Assembly (NCBI RefSeq): GCF_009372235.1
Contig: NZ_SULL01000006.1
Coordinates: 248,001 to 312,000, forward strand
DNA length: 64,000 nt
Source of the DNA: Dickeya oryzae
Lineage (GTDB): Bacteria > Pseudomonadota > Gammaproteobacteria > Enterobacterales > Enterobacteriaceae
Reading direction: 5' to 3'
Part shown: positions 8,932 through 22,027 of the stretch, in pieces
How the letters are laid out: each line of letters opens with the position of its first letter
How positions within the stretch are numbered: position 1 is the first letter of the stretch
Program-made: the position numbers and the translations under genes
Notes under the pieces: generated by a model
Seen by the model: the letters and a program-made list of their open reading frames with translations, nothing else
What the model was told of the DNA's origin: nothing
Database searches by the model: none

Positions 8932-10611
8932 ATGAAAAACTACAAAATCGGTACTCGGTTATCCATAGGGTTTGGGATACTTATCGCGTTTTCGTTGATT
9001 ATGCTTGCCAGCGGTATTTATCAACTCAACCAGATAACCCGGAACGCAGAACAAATCATGCTGGTACCACTGCGCAAAGAACGACTGGTAGCCGACTGGG
9101 CAGCGACGCTCTCCGCCGGGATACAGCGGACCACCGCCACAGCACGCAGCAGCGACCCTTCGCTGGCACAGGTGTTCGCGGCAGATAACGCCAATGCCAC
9201 CAAAGAGAACAACGAACGTGTGGCAAAATTTACCGAGCTGGTGTCGTCAAAAGAAGAACAGGGGCTATTGGATCAACTCAACGCCGACCGTCAGGCCTAT
9301 ATCAAAGCGCGCGATGAAATTTTCAGTGCGAAATCTTCGGGCAACGCGGAACAGGCCAAACAGGTCTTTGAGCAGAGATTATTGCCGTTCTCCGTTCAAT
9401 ACCAAAAAAGCATGACCACCCTGCGTGACTACCAACGTACCAATATTGACCGCATGCGGGAGGAGATTTCAGCACGGGCGCAGAGCAGTTACCTGTTCCT
9501 CGGCGTGCTCGGCTTGTTGATTACCCTGGTCGGCTCCCTGCTTGCCTGGATGCTAACCCGCAGTATTGTGCGACCGCTGCAAACCTCAGTACAGGTGACA
9601 AATTCTGTTGCCAGAGGGGATCTCACCGCAGAGATTTCTCCACAAGGCCGTGATGAACTGGCACAGTTGCAACACGCGTTACAGGACATGACCGGCCAGT
9701 TACGCACCGTCGTCGGGGAAGTACGCGAAGGGGCTGAAGCCATTGCCGGGGCGTCATCTCAGCTCGCTGCTGGCAATCAGGATCTCTCCAACCGTACTGA
9801 CGAGCAGTCCAGTGCGTTGCAGGAAACCGCAGCATCGATAGAGCAGCTGACCTCCACCGTTCGGCAAAACGCCGATAACGCCAGACAGGCAAACCAACTG
9901 GCGCAGGATACCGCCAGTCAGGCGCAAGCCGGCGGGCAACTGGTTAGCGAAGTGGTGCAAACCATGGGCGCTATCGACAGTTCCTCCAAGAAAATTGTCG
10001 ACATCATCGGTGTTATCGACAGTATCGCGTTTCAAACCAATATTCTGGCGCTTAACGCCGCGGTTGAAGCCGCCCGTGCTGGTGAACAAGGCCGCGGGTT
10101 TGCGGTGGTAGCAAGCGAAGTGCGTAACCTGGCGCAACGCAGTGCTTCCGCAGCCAGAGAAATCAAGGAACTGATCGGCCATTCGGTAGAAACGGTGGAC
10201 GCCGGGAACCGGCTGGTGGAAAAAGCCGGGGTCTCCATTCAGGGGATTGTGGATGGCGTGCGCAAAGTCAGTGAACTGGTCGGCGAAATCAGCGTCGCCA
10301 GTCAGGAGCAGTCACTGGGTATCGAGCAGGTCAACCAGGCGATTAATAAAATGGAACAAACCACACTGCAAAATGCTTCGCTGGTCAGAGAAGGCTACAA
10401 CGCCACGCAATCCCTGCAACAGCAGGCTGAACAGTTAAAACAGGTGGTCAGTATTTTCCATCTCGAAGAAGCAAGAGGCGGGTCTTACAATCTGGCAGGC
10501 AACCGACCGATGATTTCCCCTTCATCGGCACCGGCCGCGAAAACACTGGCACTCAAAAAACCCGCCGCCGCCAAAACCTCAGCCAGCGCAGACGACTGGC
10601 AGTCGTTTTAA
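8932..10611 (+). CDS. Methyl-accepting chemotaxis protein
   Basis: Transmembrane chemoreceptor of 559 residues, Tsr/Tar-like. Order: first membrane segment (about 11-31), periplasmic four-helix ligand domain (about 32-188), second membrane segment (about 189-210), HAMP (about 211-265), then the long signalling coiled coil with the hairpin-tip motif [20 protein letters not shown]. It ends DDWQSF, which fits the xWxxF tether that recruits CheR and CheB in major receptors. A GGGAG ribosome site precedes the ATG, and a strong terminator follows. The ligand cannot be told from sequence; plant-associated enterobacteria carry many such receptors. Confidence 0.95.
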   Translation: MKNYKIGTRLSIGFGILIAFSLIMLASGIYQLNQITRNAEQIMLVPLRKERLVADWAATLSAGIQRTTATARSSDPSLAQVFAADNANATKENNERVAKFTELVSSKEEQGLLDQLNADRQAYIKARDEIFSAKSSGNAEQAKQVFEQRLLPFSVQYQKSMTTLRDYQRTNIDRMREEISARAQSSYLFLGVLGLLITLVGSLLAWMLTRSIVRPLQTSVQVTNSVARGDLTAEISPQGRDELAQLQHALQDMTGQLRTVVGEVREGAEAIAGASSQLAAGNQDLSNRTDEQSSALQETAASIEQLTSTVRQNADNARQANQLAQDTASQAQAGGQLVSEVVQTMGAIDSSSKKIVDIIGVIDSIAFQTNILALNAAVEAARAGEQGRGFAVVASEVRNLAQRSASAAREIKELIGHSVETVDAGNRLVEKAGVSIQGIVDGVRKVSELVGEISVASQEQSLGIEQVNQAINKMEQTTLQNASLVREGYNATQSLQQQAEQLKQVVSIFHLEEARGGSYNLAGNRPMISPSSAPAAKTLALKKPAAAKTSASADDWQSF

Positions 10612-10630
10612 CGCTGTCTGACGGTCCAAC

Positions 10631-10663
10631 ATCGGGCACGCGTAATCACACCGCGTGCCCGAT
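10631..10663 (+). terminator. Rho-independent terminator after the chemoreceptor gene
   Basis: A perfect 12-bp stem (ATCGGGCACGCG with CGCGTGCCCGAT) with a 9-base loop, followed by TTATTTA. It sits 7 bp from the first CRISPR repeat and may insulate the array from the chemoreceptor gene. Confidence 0.8.
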
Positions 10664-10670
10664 TTATTTA

Positions 10671-11921
10671 TGCCTTATCCCCGCTGGCGCGGGGAACACC
10701 CAGCAGGTTCAAATTTGCTGGTGTCGATGCCCGGTTTATCCCCGCTGGCGCGGGGAACACTGTTGGCCTTGCGAGTACGACCAGAACTGAATCGGTTTAT
10801 CCCCGCTGGCGCGGGGAACACGGGCAGAGCGGTATAACGTCAAAGTCGCTCGCCGGTTTATCCCCGCTGGCGCGGGGAACACAAATCTGACAGTTGTTTC
10901 TCTGCCTCTCGGTACGGTTTATCCCCGCTGGCGCGGGGAACACTCTGAATAATCGTTGCCGATTTTTGCATTTGTCGGTTTATCCCCGCTGGCGCGGGGA
11001 ACACTCCTTCCAGCTTGTCCAGGCGGGCAATGATGGCGGTTTATCCCCGCTGGCGCGGGGAACACTTCTACAGCCGCGTCGATGCGAGATTGAATGTCGG
11101 TTTATCCCCGCTGGCGCGGGGAACACCGGCCAACATCCGGAGCTGGTTAAAGCGCTGTCGGTTTATCCCCGCTGGCGCGGGGAACACGGATGGGGCGAGT
11201 AACCGCGTCACAGGCGGCCCGGTTTATCCCCGCTGGCGCGGGGAACACGTGGGTTTTTCTTTATCTGCTACTCAATACAACGGTTTATCCCCGCTGGCGC
11301 GGGGAACACGCCAGCGCCCCCTTTCCGTGCCGATACACTTTACGGTTTATCCCCGCTGGCGCGGGGAACACCCGCCGTCCTTACCTGTCACCTCGTGATC
11401 CTGCGGTTTATCCCCGCTGGCGCGGGGAACACCAGCGCATACGAAGCGCCCATGACGCCTGTGCCGGTTTATCCCCGCTGGCGCGGGGAACACCCTGTAT
11501 CAACTGGTGTACCCGTTGGTGGCTCACGGTTTATCCCCGCTGGCGCGGGGAACACGATCAGCAGTGCATCGGTAACAACGCCTGTTGCGGTTTATCCCCG
11601 CTGGCGCGGGGAACACATCACCTCGGGTTGCATCGATCAGTTCCTGACCGGTTTATCCCCGCTGGCGCGGGGAACACAACAATATCTATGAACTCATGTA
11701 CGCCAATTACGGTTTATCCCCGCTGGCGCGGGGAACACCACCGCGCGGCGGTCAGTTAAACCGCGCCAGACGGTTTATCCCCGCTGGCGCGGGGAACACA
11801 TAGGGAGCATAGAAATAGACAGAGTTTATATCGGTTTATCCCCGCTGGCGCGGGGAACACAAATGGAGCTGGTAGACCGGGCGCGGGTAGTGCGGTTTAT
11901 CCCCGCTGGCGCGGGGAACAC
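10671..11921 (-). CRISPR. Type I-E CRISPR array, 21 repeats and 20 spacers
   Basis: Repeats are 29 bp, reading CGGTTTATCCCC then GCTGGCGCGGGGAACAC on the plus strand, with the hairpin-forming core CCCCGCTGGCGCGGGG typical of type I-E. They start at 10671, 10732, 10793 and onward every 61 bp to 11893. Eighteen spacers are 32 bp; the spacers at 11310-11342 and 11494-11526 are 33 bp. The repeat at 10671 differs at three of its first four bases, marking it as the old, leader-distal end. The leader and cas2 lie at the right, so transcription is leftward and new spacers enter near 11921. The other 20 repeats appear identical. Confidence 0.99.
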
Positions 11922-12005
11922 TCTAAAAGTATATACCTGTTTTATAAGGCATTTTAAAGGCAGGAAAATTCTACCGATTTTTCCCGGTTGTTAAAGAGCG
12001 CTAAC
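11922..12005 (-). promoter_or_regulatory. CRISPR leader
   Basis: An 84-bp AT-rich stretch between the cas2 stop and the newest repeat. In type I-E systems this region holds the array promoter and the IHF site used in spacer integration. I did not assign individual boxes. Confidence 0.7.
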
Positions 12006-13219
<1,214 letters not shown>

Positions 13220-13235
13220 AGCAGCCTCCCGCTGA

Positions 13236-13883
13236 TTATGCCCGACGCAACAGCAACAACCCGCATCCCAACGCGCGGCTTTTCCCCAACCCCTCGCTGA
13301 CTGCCTGCGCAAAGCGTTCAGCGTCAGTGATGCGTAGCAGGCCGTCAAAATCCACCGAACTGAAGCTGACCGGCTCGCTCTGCTGCGGCTTATACCACCG
13401 CTGGCGCTGATAACCGTCAACACGACAGGCATTGACCTCAAACCCCCACTGCTCGCCCTGACGCACCAGCCAGTCGGCTGCCGCCTGCTGCTGGCGCGGC
13501 CAAATCTCCACCGCGTCCGCTCCTTGTGCTTTGGCCTGATACTTGGCATCCATCAGCACATCGCTACGCTTTTTCTGGCGCGTCACCACCGGGTTAGCGC
13601 GCAGGGAAAACGCCAGTTGCATCCCGGCGTTCAGTTGCGGTTGCCACGGTTTGGTTTCCACCTCGAACAGGTTGTGATCCTGCCGGGGTGCACAGGCCGA
13701 GAGCAGGTAATAGCGGCTGACATCAGCATGGGCGTCCTGCCGAAACAAAAAGCGGCGCTGCTGCTCCTGCGGGAACAACTGCCACAACCACTGGTGGCTG
13801 GCATACACTGGCGATGTCAGCCATTTCTCCGCCATCGCCGACGGCAGCACCGCCGGTTGCAGCGTGACACGGGAAAAGAACAT
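13236..13883 (-). CDS. cas6e: CRISPR RNA endonuclease Cas6e
   Basis: Cuts the repeat hairpins in the precursor crRNA and stays bound to the 3' handle as a Cascade subunit. The start is the ATG at 13883 (MFFSRVTLQP), giving 215 residues and a TAATG overlap with the cas5e stop. A histidine in YASHQWLWQLFP lies where the catalytic His of E. coli Cas6e sits, and the C-terminal glycine-rich loop GLGKSRALGCGLL is present. Confidence 0.95.
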   Translation of the reverse strand: MFFSRVTLQPAVLPSAMAEKWLTSPVYASHQWLWQLFPQEQQRRFLFRQDAHADVSRYYLLSACAPRQDHNLFEVETKPWQPQLNAGMQLAFSLRANPVVTRQKKRSDVLMDAKYQAKAQGADAVEIWPRQQQAAADWLVRQGEQWGFEVNACRVDGYQRQRWYKPQQSEPVSFSSVDFDGLLRITDAERFAQAVSEGLGKSRALGCGLLLLRRA

Positions 13884-14620
13884 TACTGACCTCCTTTCAG
13901 TACGCCGTGGCACTGTACCCGAGTGGTGAACTGCCAGCGCCGACGGCTGGTGGGCTGGTCGCTACGCTCCACCGCCATCATCGCATCACTTTCAGCAACA
14001 TCCTCACCCGGTTCCCAGTAACAACTGCCGTCAGGTTGGTTGATAAACTCCAATGCCGGGTCGTTGAGCAATGGCGTATCGTCAACCTGTCGCCACACCT
14101 CGGCCAGAGACCCACACAGCAGATGCGGTGCCAGCGGCAACGCCAGCGGGCAACTTTTGCGGCCGAGATAGAGCGGGAACACCGGGGTGTGCAACGCCTG
14201 CAACAATTGTGAAAGGGTGACGGGTGCGCCCTCAGTCGCACTCACCGCCACGTGGTAATACGCATCACAGCGGTATTCACGGGCGGTCAGCAGCGTTTCC
14301 AGCCCTTGTTCCGGGTCAGAACACAGCTCATCACGCCGGGTATAGCGCACCCGTTTGCGCTCTTCACGCGGCATCTGCACGGTATGGTAATCACGCAGCC
14401 AGCCTTCCCGGCGAGAAAGTGCTCGCACCGCAAAACGGTAGTGTGCGTTAAATTGAACCAACCGCGCTTCTTCATCGCGGCGGATACCGAGTGCCGCTGC
14501 CAGCAACCCCAGCAGTGCAGAACGGCTCGGTACGGGTGAGGTATGGCGCACCTCACCCACCGCCGGTTCCCCCCAGGAAGCCAGCGGCGCATACAGTTGA
14601 AATACCAGATACTCGGTCAT
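13883..14620 (-). CDS. cas5e: Cascade subunit Cas5e
   Basis: Caps the 5' handle of the crRNA in Cascade. The start is set at the ATG at 14620 (MTEYLVFQLYAPLASWGEPA), which aligns with the family and gives 245 residues; an upstream extension of the frame lies in cas7e. SRSALLGLLAAALGI is the glycine/leucine-rich helix typical of Cas5e. Seven bases separate it from cas7e, and its stop overlaps the cas6e start. Confidence 0.95.
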   Translation of the reverse strand: MTEYLVFQLYAPLASWGEPAVGEVRHTSPVPSRSALLGLLAAALGIRRDEEARLVQFNAHYRFAVRALSRREGWLRDYHTVQMPREERKRVRYTRRDELCSDPEQGLETLLTAREYRCDAYYHVAVSATEGAPVTLSQLLQALHTPVFPLYLGRKSCPLALPLAPHLLCGSLAEVWRQVDDTPLLNDPALEFINQPDGSCYWEPGEDVAESDAMMAVERSDQPTSRRRWQFTTRVQCHGVLKGGQ

Positions 14621-14627
14621 GCCACCC

Positions 14628-15685
14628 TCACTGGCTGATGAAATCCAACAGTTGCGGCAGGCTGCCAACACCGGCTTCAACATTCAGCACGTAATCGCTC
14701 ATGCCGTCAGCGCCGTAAGCACGGTTGAACTTCTCCTGTTGGCTTTTCAGCGCGGTGATGGCGGTTTCCAATGGTTCATCGCCACTCACCGGTTTGAAAA
14801 ACGCCACCGACAGCGCCCGTGGCTGTGCGGAGCCTCGCTCTGCCAGCACGTAAGAGGCATAGGCACGGGAAGCAAAGCTATTCTGCTTGCCCGTCGGCGA
14901 CACGGTAAGCGCCGTTTCGCCCAGCGCCCGCAATGTGCGCTGCACCAGCGCTTCATCACCGCTGAGGTTTTCCAGCAACCGATCGCGGTCGATACAGATG
15001 TACTGATAGAACAACGCCGAGGCAAAGCCCTGCTCGCCCATGTGACCAGAACCGCTGTTGTCATCACCAGTGTTAAGGTCATCGACCGCGGTGAAAAAGT
15101 CATCCTCCACCGTGACCGCACTGACACCCAGCGCATGTGCCACCTGACAGGCCGCTTCTACGTTGAATTCCGGGCTGGAAGCCAGCATGCGGCCAAACAG
15201 CGCGATATCGACGCTCGCCACCTCTTTGCGCAGCAGTTTCAGCTCTTCGCTGTTGGGTTTGCGATTTTCGGCAATCAACGTCGCCACCAGTTGGTCTATC
15301 CGCGCCCGTTCCGGCACGCTGATGTGCGCCAGTTGCTCGATGTCGTATTTTTCCAGCGGATCCTTGCTGTTTTTTTCTTCTTTTTTCAGTTTGCCAAACT
15401 GCCCGGCAATCTCTTTCGCCGCCTCTTCGGCGGTTTTGGTGGTTACGCCACCATCAATCAGTTGCTGATACACCTCACGCCCCAGCCGCCGGGTGCGCTT
15501 GCCGATGTGCTCGCCCAGCGCGTTTTCAAACACCGCCGAGGTGCGCCAGGCGCGCTTAAGGCTCTGGGATGATACCCGCAACCGCTCCACGCCGCCGACC
15601 AGCGCGGTTTTCGGGCGACCGGCGTCGTCGCGGTTAAGGTTAGCGGGTGCGTAAGCCGTCAAAAAATGCAGTTGAATAAAAGTGG

Positions 15686-15689
<4 letters not shown>
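14628..15689 (-). CDS. cas7e: Cascade backbone subunit Cas7e
   Basis: Forms the six-copy helical backbone that holds the spacer part of crRNA. The 353-residue protein begins FIQLHFLTAYAPANLNRDD and contains GRPKTALVGGVERLRVSSQS and the RRLGREVYQ region expected of CasC/Cse4 proteins. It overlaps cas11 by 4 bp (ATGA) and is followed after 7 bp by cas5e. Confidence 0.96.
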
Positions 15690-18195
<2,506 letters not shown>

Positions 18196-20961
18196 CTACT
18201 GTGCTATCAAATCTGCTGCAACCAACCCAGTATCAGCACGGTAGTAATGCACCATCTCACCCGGCGTCAGCAGCAATACCTCCGCGCCGGGGCGGTGCAG
18301 TTGTTGCCGGAAACGTTCCAGTAAATCGCCCTGTAGCGTCGGCCACCCGTTTTGGTGTTGCTGCCACCAACGCTTGCGTACCGACAGGCGGCTTCTCTCC
18401 CAGCTAAACTCGCCGTCGCCAGCATAGGGCTGCGGTAGTGCATCATCACTCTCAGCACGCCAGGCCAGATAGACATCCTGCGATTCCTCGCCTGTGCGGG
18501 TAAACAGCTCAGCGTCATCGCTCCAGCCGCGCTGTGCTGCGGCCACGCAGTACCCCAATGAAAACGTCAGCGAGGATTGCGCCGCAACGGTGCGATCACC
18601 CAGTTGCTTGCCTTGCGCCTGATAATCCCCCTCCTCCAATGCGATGGGTGCCGCAATACGTTGCTCATACACACTGTCTATCAGCAAACGCGCCTCGTCC
18701 GGCATGCGTAACGCCCCTCGCTCACGCAATATCGCCTGAGTGCGCCACAACACCGCCTGATGCGCGTACACCGCGCCGGTGCCACGTAGTTCTGCTCCCA
18801 GCCAGTCACGCCCAGCATCTGGTTGCCACGCTGGTGCCAGCACCCACAACACCGGCGCGGCGCGATCGTCCCGCTCTGGCGCGTCATCCCCCGGCTGTTT
18901 ACCGCTACCGTCTGCCCGGCGAATATGCCGTTGCAACCGTCCCGCACGCTGGATCAAGAGATCCACCGGTGCCAGGTCGCTTATCATCACGTCCACATCA
19001 ATATCCAGCGACTGTTCTACCACCTGTGTGGCAATCAGCACCTTGCCACGCCGTGTCTCGCCGTCGCTGTGTTTGCCAAAACGCTCAATCGCCGTGTCTT
19101 CAATCGCCATACGGTCACAAAACGCAAACCGGCTGTGGAACAGCAAGACGTCGTCTGCGGCTATCTCACCGTTCTGACACAGTTGTTGCCAGGCGGCTAT
19201 CGCGTCATCCACCGTGTTGCGGATCCAACACACGCACTGCCCACTCGCCACCGCCTGACGAATTCGTTCAATGGCGTCAGTACGGTGGGATAACCACGCC
19301 ACCTCAACGGTACGGCGAACCTCTGCACGGGTTTCGACTGGCCATTCATGCAACGCCTGCGCATTAACATGGGTAAACCACGGATAACCGGCTTGCCCGG
19401 CCAGTTCACCGGCGGGCTGCTGCATACCCCGGTAAAATGCCTGAACTAACCGCTCCCGCTGCGATGCCGCTAGCGTGGCAGTCAGAATGATCGCGCTGCC
19501 GCCCTGACTGGCGTGGAAAGTCAGCAGGTTTTCCAGCAAGCGGCTGGTGTAGGCGTCGTACGCATGCACCTCATCCAACAGCAGGATTTTGCCGCTCAAC
19601 CCCAACAAACGCAGCGACTGGTGCCGAAACGGCATCACCGCCATCAAAGCCTGATCGAGTGTGCCGACGCCCACATCCGCCAACAACGCTTTCTTGCGCG
19701 AATCAGCAAACCACTGGTTGCATGCGGCACTGGCGCTACGCTCATCCGAGCCATAGCGCACCGGACCGCTCTGCTCTGGTCCCCATAGCGACAAGCGGAA
19801 ATCCGACACCATATCGCGCGCGCCGTGCGCCAGCATTAGCGATGGCAAACCGGATTCGCTAAACACGGTGCGATAGGCTTTCGATAACCGTCGGTACATG
19901 GCGTTAGCGGTCGCCATGGTCGGCAGGCCGACATACAGCCCGTCACCATACCCGGCGCTTAATAAGCGGTGTGTCAGTACTAGCGCCGCCTCGGTCTTAC
20001 CTGCTCCCGTGACATCTTCCAGCAAAAAAAGCTGTGGGCCGGGCGTACTGATATCCACTGTCATTGCCTGCTGCTGCAACGGTGTTGGCTGGGTAATAAA
20101 AGGAAACAGGGCCTGCATTCCCTGAAACGGCGCAACACCACAGGCGTCGGGCAGGCGCAATACGGCGTTTTCCGCCTGCGGTAAGGCGTATTCACGCCAG
20201 TAATCCGCCAGTGCCATCGGCTGTGAGCAATAAGGGAAATCGGCCTGGGACGAGCCTCCCCAGTCTGCCAGCACCACACAACCCGCCAACGACCAGCTCC
20301 GCTGTTGCAGCAAGGCTCGCCAGCTTCTATCGCTAAATGCATCGGGAAACGCGGTTAATTGCGGGAAAACTGTGCGCAAATCGGTCAGGTAAGCCTGCGC
20401 GGCCACAATGTCGTCCGGGTGAAACGCCAGCGCACCGTTATCGTCTTCCAACGGCGGCTGTCCGTGGTGACCACACATCAACCGTAACCACAGGTCCATC
20501 ACATAATGAAATTTGTCAGAGCGGGAAACTTCAGGTAACCAACTGGCGTCATGCTCCCAACGCTCATAAAGTCGATAACGCCACAGCCATAACCCTAACG
20601 AATCATGTCGCACTGGCGATGCCTGCCCTGCGGCACGCACCAGCGGCGCATCAGGGTTCTGGTATAACTGTTGGAAACTGCGGGCAAATTTACCGATATC
20701 ATGCCAGGCAAGAAACCATGCCAGCCATAATGCCGCACTCTCTTCCTCTAATCCGAGCGACTGCATGTGATCGCGGACATGAAAACGATTATGTTTCACC
20801 AGCCAATACCCACAAGCCGCCACATCCAGACAGTGATAGGGCAACAAATGATACGGCGCATCGTTTTCATTTTCAGAAGACGATTGTGCCTTACCCCAAT
20901 AATGAAAATAGGGCGCAGTTAACCGTTCCAACTGGACTGCCTCAGGCATGGCATACCTCAT
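18196..20961 (-). CDS. cas3: CRISPR nuclease-helicase Cas3 (type I-E)
   Basis: Single-strand nuclease and 3'-5' helicase that degrades DNA marked by Cascade. It has 921 residues. The HD nuclease domain comes first, with His43 in LLPYHCLDVA and His88-Asp89 in AWHDIGKFARS. The SF2 helicase follows: Walker A VTGAGKTEAA (around residue 315), DEVH box LLLDEVHAYD, motif III ILTATLA, and QRAGRLQRH as motif VI. It is separate from the Cascade genes and is preceded by an AT-rich region with its own candidate promoter. A start at the second Met (MPEAVQLERL) is equally possible. Confidence 0.97.
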   Translation of the reverse strand: MRYAMPEAVQLERLTAPYFHYWGKAQSSSENENDAPYHLLPYHCLDVAACGYWLVKHNRFHVRDHMQSLGLEEESAALWLAWFLAWHDIGKFARSFQQLYQNPDAPLVRAAGQASPVRHDSLGLWLWRYRLYERWEHDASWLPEVSRSDKFHYVMDLWLRLMCGHHGQPPLEDDNGALAFHPDDIVAAQAYLTDLRTVFPQLTAFPDAFSDRSWRALLQQRSWSLAGCVVLADWGGSSQADFPYCSQPMALADYWREYALPQAENAVLRLPDACGVAPFQGMQALFPFITQPTPLQQQAMTVDISTPGPQLFLLEDVTGAGKTEAALVLTHRLLSAGYGDGLYVGLPTMATANAMYRRLSKAYRTVFSESGLPSLMLAHGARDMVSDFRLSLWGPEQSGPVRYGSDERSASAACNQWFADSRKKALLADVGVGTLDQALMAVMPFRHQSLRLLGLSGKILLLDEVHAYDAYTSRLLENLLTFHASQGGSAIILTATLAASQRERLVQAFYRGMQQPAGELAGQAGYPWFTHVNAQALHEWPVETRAEVRRTVEVAWLSHRTDAIERIRQAVASGQCVCWIRNTVDDAIAAWQQLCQNGEIAADDVLLFHSRFAFCDRMAIEDTAIERFGKHSDGETRRGKVLIATQVVEQSLDIDVDVMISDLAPVDLLIQRAGRLQRHIRRADGSGKQPGDDAPERDDRAAPVLWVLAPAWQPDAGRDWLGAELRGTGAVYAHQAVLWRTQAILRERGALRMPDEARLLIDSVYEQRIAAPIALEEGDYQAQGKQLGDRTVAAQSSLTFSLGYCVAAAQRGWSDDAELFTRTGEESQDVYLAWRAESDDALPQPYAGDGEFSWERSRLSVRKRWWQQHQNGWPTLQGDLLERFRQQLHRPGAEVLLLTPGEMVHYYRADTGLVAADLIAQ

Positions 20962-20983
20962 CGGCTGATGAGTGATTTACTAT

Positions 20984-21013
20984 AAAGTATGGAAAATTAA
21001 TCTTCTGTGACAA
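20984..21013 (-). promoter_or_regulatory. Candidate cas3 promoter
   Basis: On the minus strand TTGTCA (21013-21008) and TACTTT (20989-20984) are separated by 18 bp, a sigma-70-like pair ending about 23 bp before the cas3 ATG. That leaves a very short leader. Found by eye. Confidence 0.35.
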
Positions 21014-21595
21014 GATAATTTTTATAAATAAAAAAGCGACTTAACAACACCGTCATTTAAGTTAGCGAAGAAATAATATCTTTAAGTTATATTTTACACG
21101 CTTCTTTTCTCGGCTCCGTTGACTGCATTATTCGTTTTACAGATATGGCTCTTCGATCAGAGAGCTATCTAAAAAATTTAGTGCTAATGCCACAGCACAT
21201 TGCCTGCCACTATCAAAACGATCCCCCTCGATTTTTGATGTTGCTCATCTGGTAGCAAGTAAGGTCCAACTCAGCATTGGCAAGAGATAAACCCAAAAAC
21301 CAGGATTGTTTATCAACCGATTCGCTCTCTGTGGGTGAATCCTATAAACGATGGCATCAGGTCATCCTCTGGGAAAGAATAGGCTTACTAACGTGTAGTA
21401 GTATTAGAAAGGCTGTTTAAACGTTCTTTTAAAAGAATGCCATTCCTGAACAACGTCATATCAGACTCATGGTAATAAAACCGACAAGAAATATAATCAC
21501 AAAAAAAACCACTTCATATAAATTAATTACGAAATTGCACATCATAACTCTTAAAAACCGCTTCTAATCATTTTTCTTATTCATAAATTTCTTTA

Positions 21596-21623
21596 TTGAC
21601 AGTTTAGATTAACCAATGATAAC
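21596..21623 (+). promoter_or_regulatory. Strong sigma-70-like promoter of the small-protein gene
   Basis: A perfect TTGACA at 21596-21601 is followed after 16 bp by GATAAC (4 of 6 matches to TATAAT). The expected transcript would have about 80 nt of leader before the ATG at 21711. Confidence 0.55.
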
Positions 21624-21710
21624 TATGTTATCGAGATGATGCTGACATACATCTCATTAACAATTCACCTGCATTTATTAAAACCATTCAACTAGGAAGT
21701 GAGGTTTTTT

Positions 21711-21974
21711 ATGAGCAAAGCTAACGAAATTGCGAGTCTGTATAAAACACCGAAAATGGTTAATAGCAACGATGTAGAAGGTAATAGCTTTACCGATATG
21801 CTTTTACAGACGAAAGCAACCGCATCGGCCGCTTTTGATAAACTCGCTTATTTAGCTGGCATCAAAAATGCGCCTGCAGACGATAAATATGCACAACTGA
21901 ATACCAGCAGTCTCAGCGAACTGATGGAGAGCGCTAAAAGTGCCGGGTACGATGTTGAGATCGTAAGTATCTAA
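21711..21974 (+). CDS. Unknown 87-residue small protein, possible precursor peptide
   Basis: I do not recognise a family. The ATG at 21711 is chosen because GGAAGTGAGG stands 6-7 bases before it; a GTG four codons earlier overlaps that ribosome site. The protein has no Cys, His, Trp or Arg, is acidic, and is rich in Ser, Ala and Asn. The N-terminal third is polar, the middle (TASAAFDKLAYLAGIK, about 37-52) looks helical, and it ends with a helix SLSELMESAKSAGYD and a hydrophobic tail VEIVSI. The AKSAGYDVE ending vaguely recalls the end of Nif11-type leader peptides, which is not proof. A strong promoter precedes it and a terminator-like hairpin follows, so it should be made in excess over the two downstream genes. 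A secreted or modified peptide is my inference. Confidence 0.75.
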   Translation: MSKANEIASLYKTPKMVNSNDVEGNSFTDMLLQTKATASAAFDKLAYLAGIKNAPADDKYAQLNTSSLSELMESAKSAGYDVEIVSI

Positions 21975-21981
21975 TGACCGG

Positions 21982-22009
21982 GGGGCAATCTTTATGATTG
22001 CCCCAATTT
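21982..22009 (+). terminator. Terminator-like hairpin between the small-protein and cupin genes
   Basis: GGGGCAATC pairs perfectly with GATTGCCCC around TTTAT, followed by AATTTTATT. It lies 7 bp past the stop of the small-protein gene and 18 bp before the start of the cupin gene. Partial read-through would give many copies of the small protein per copy of the downstream proteins. Confidence 0.75.
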
Positions 22010-22027
22010 TATTGGAGAGGCCGTTAA

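Larger units (their letters stand above)
20962..21710. other. Long AT-rich non-coding region upstream of the small-protein gene
   Basis: About 750 bp, much richer in A and T than the flanking cas and scr genes. Stops are frequent in the frames I checked and I could not make out a decayed gene with confidence. It holds the cas3 promoter at its left end and the promoter of the 87-residue protein at its right end. The composition suggests acquired DNA or an H-NS-bound region. Confidence 0.5.

Noticed and set aside
10655-11759. Several plus-strand frames across 10655-11759 encoding repeated YPRWRGEH or RFIPAGAGN blocks
   Set aside because: They are translations of the CRISPR repeats and spacers, not proteins.
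13220-13549. 110-codon upstream extension of the cas1 frame
   Set aside because: It overlaps the cas6e coding sequence on the same strand in another frame and has no Cas1 similarity; MSFVPLNPIP is the family start.
14619-15572. Plus-strand frame of 317 codons over cas7e
   Set aside because: It lies antisense to a clear cas7e gene and has no family-like motifs; high GC coding DNA commonly gives such shadow frames.
18534-19367. Plus-strand frame of 277 codons over cas3
   Set aside because: Antisense to the helicase region of cas3; composition (Arg, Pro, His-rich) is typical of a shadow frame.
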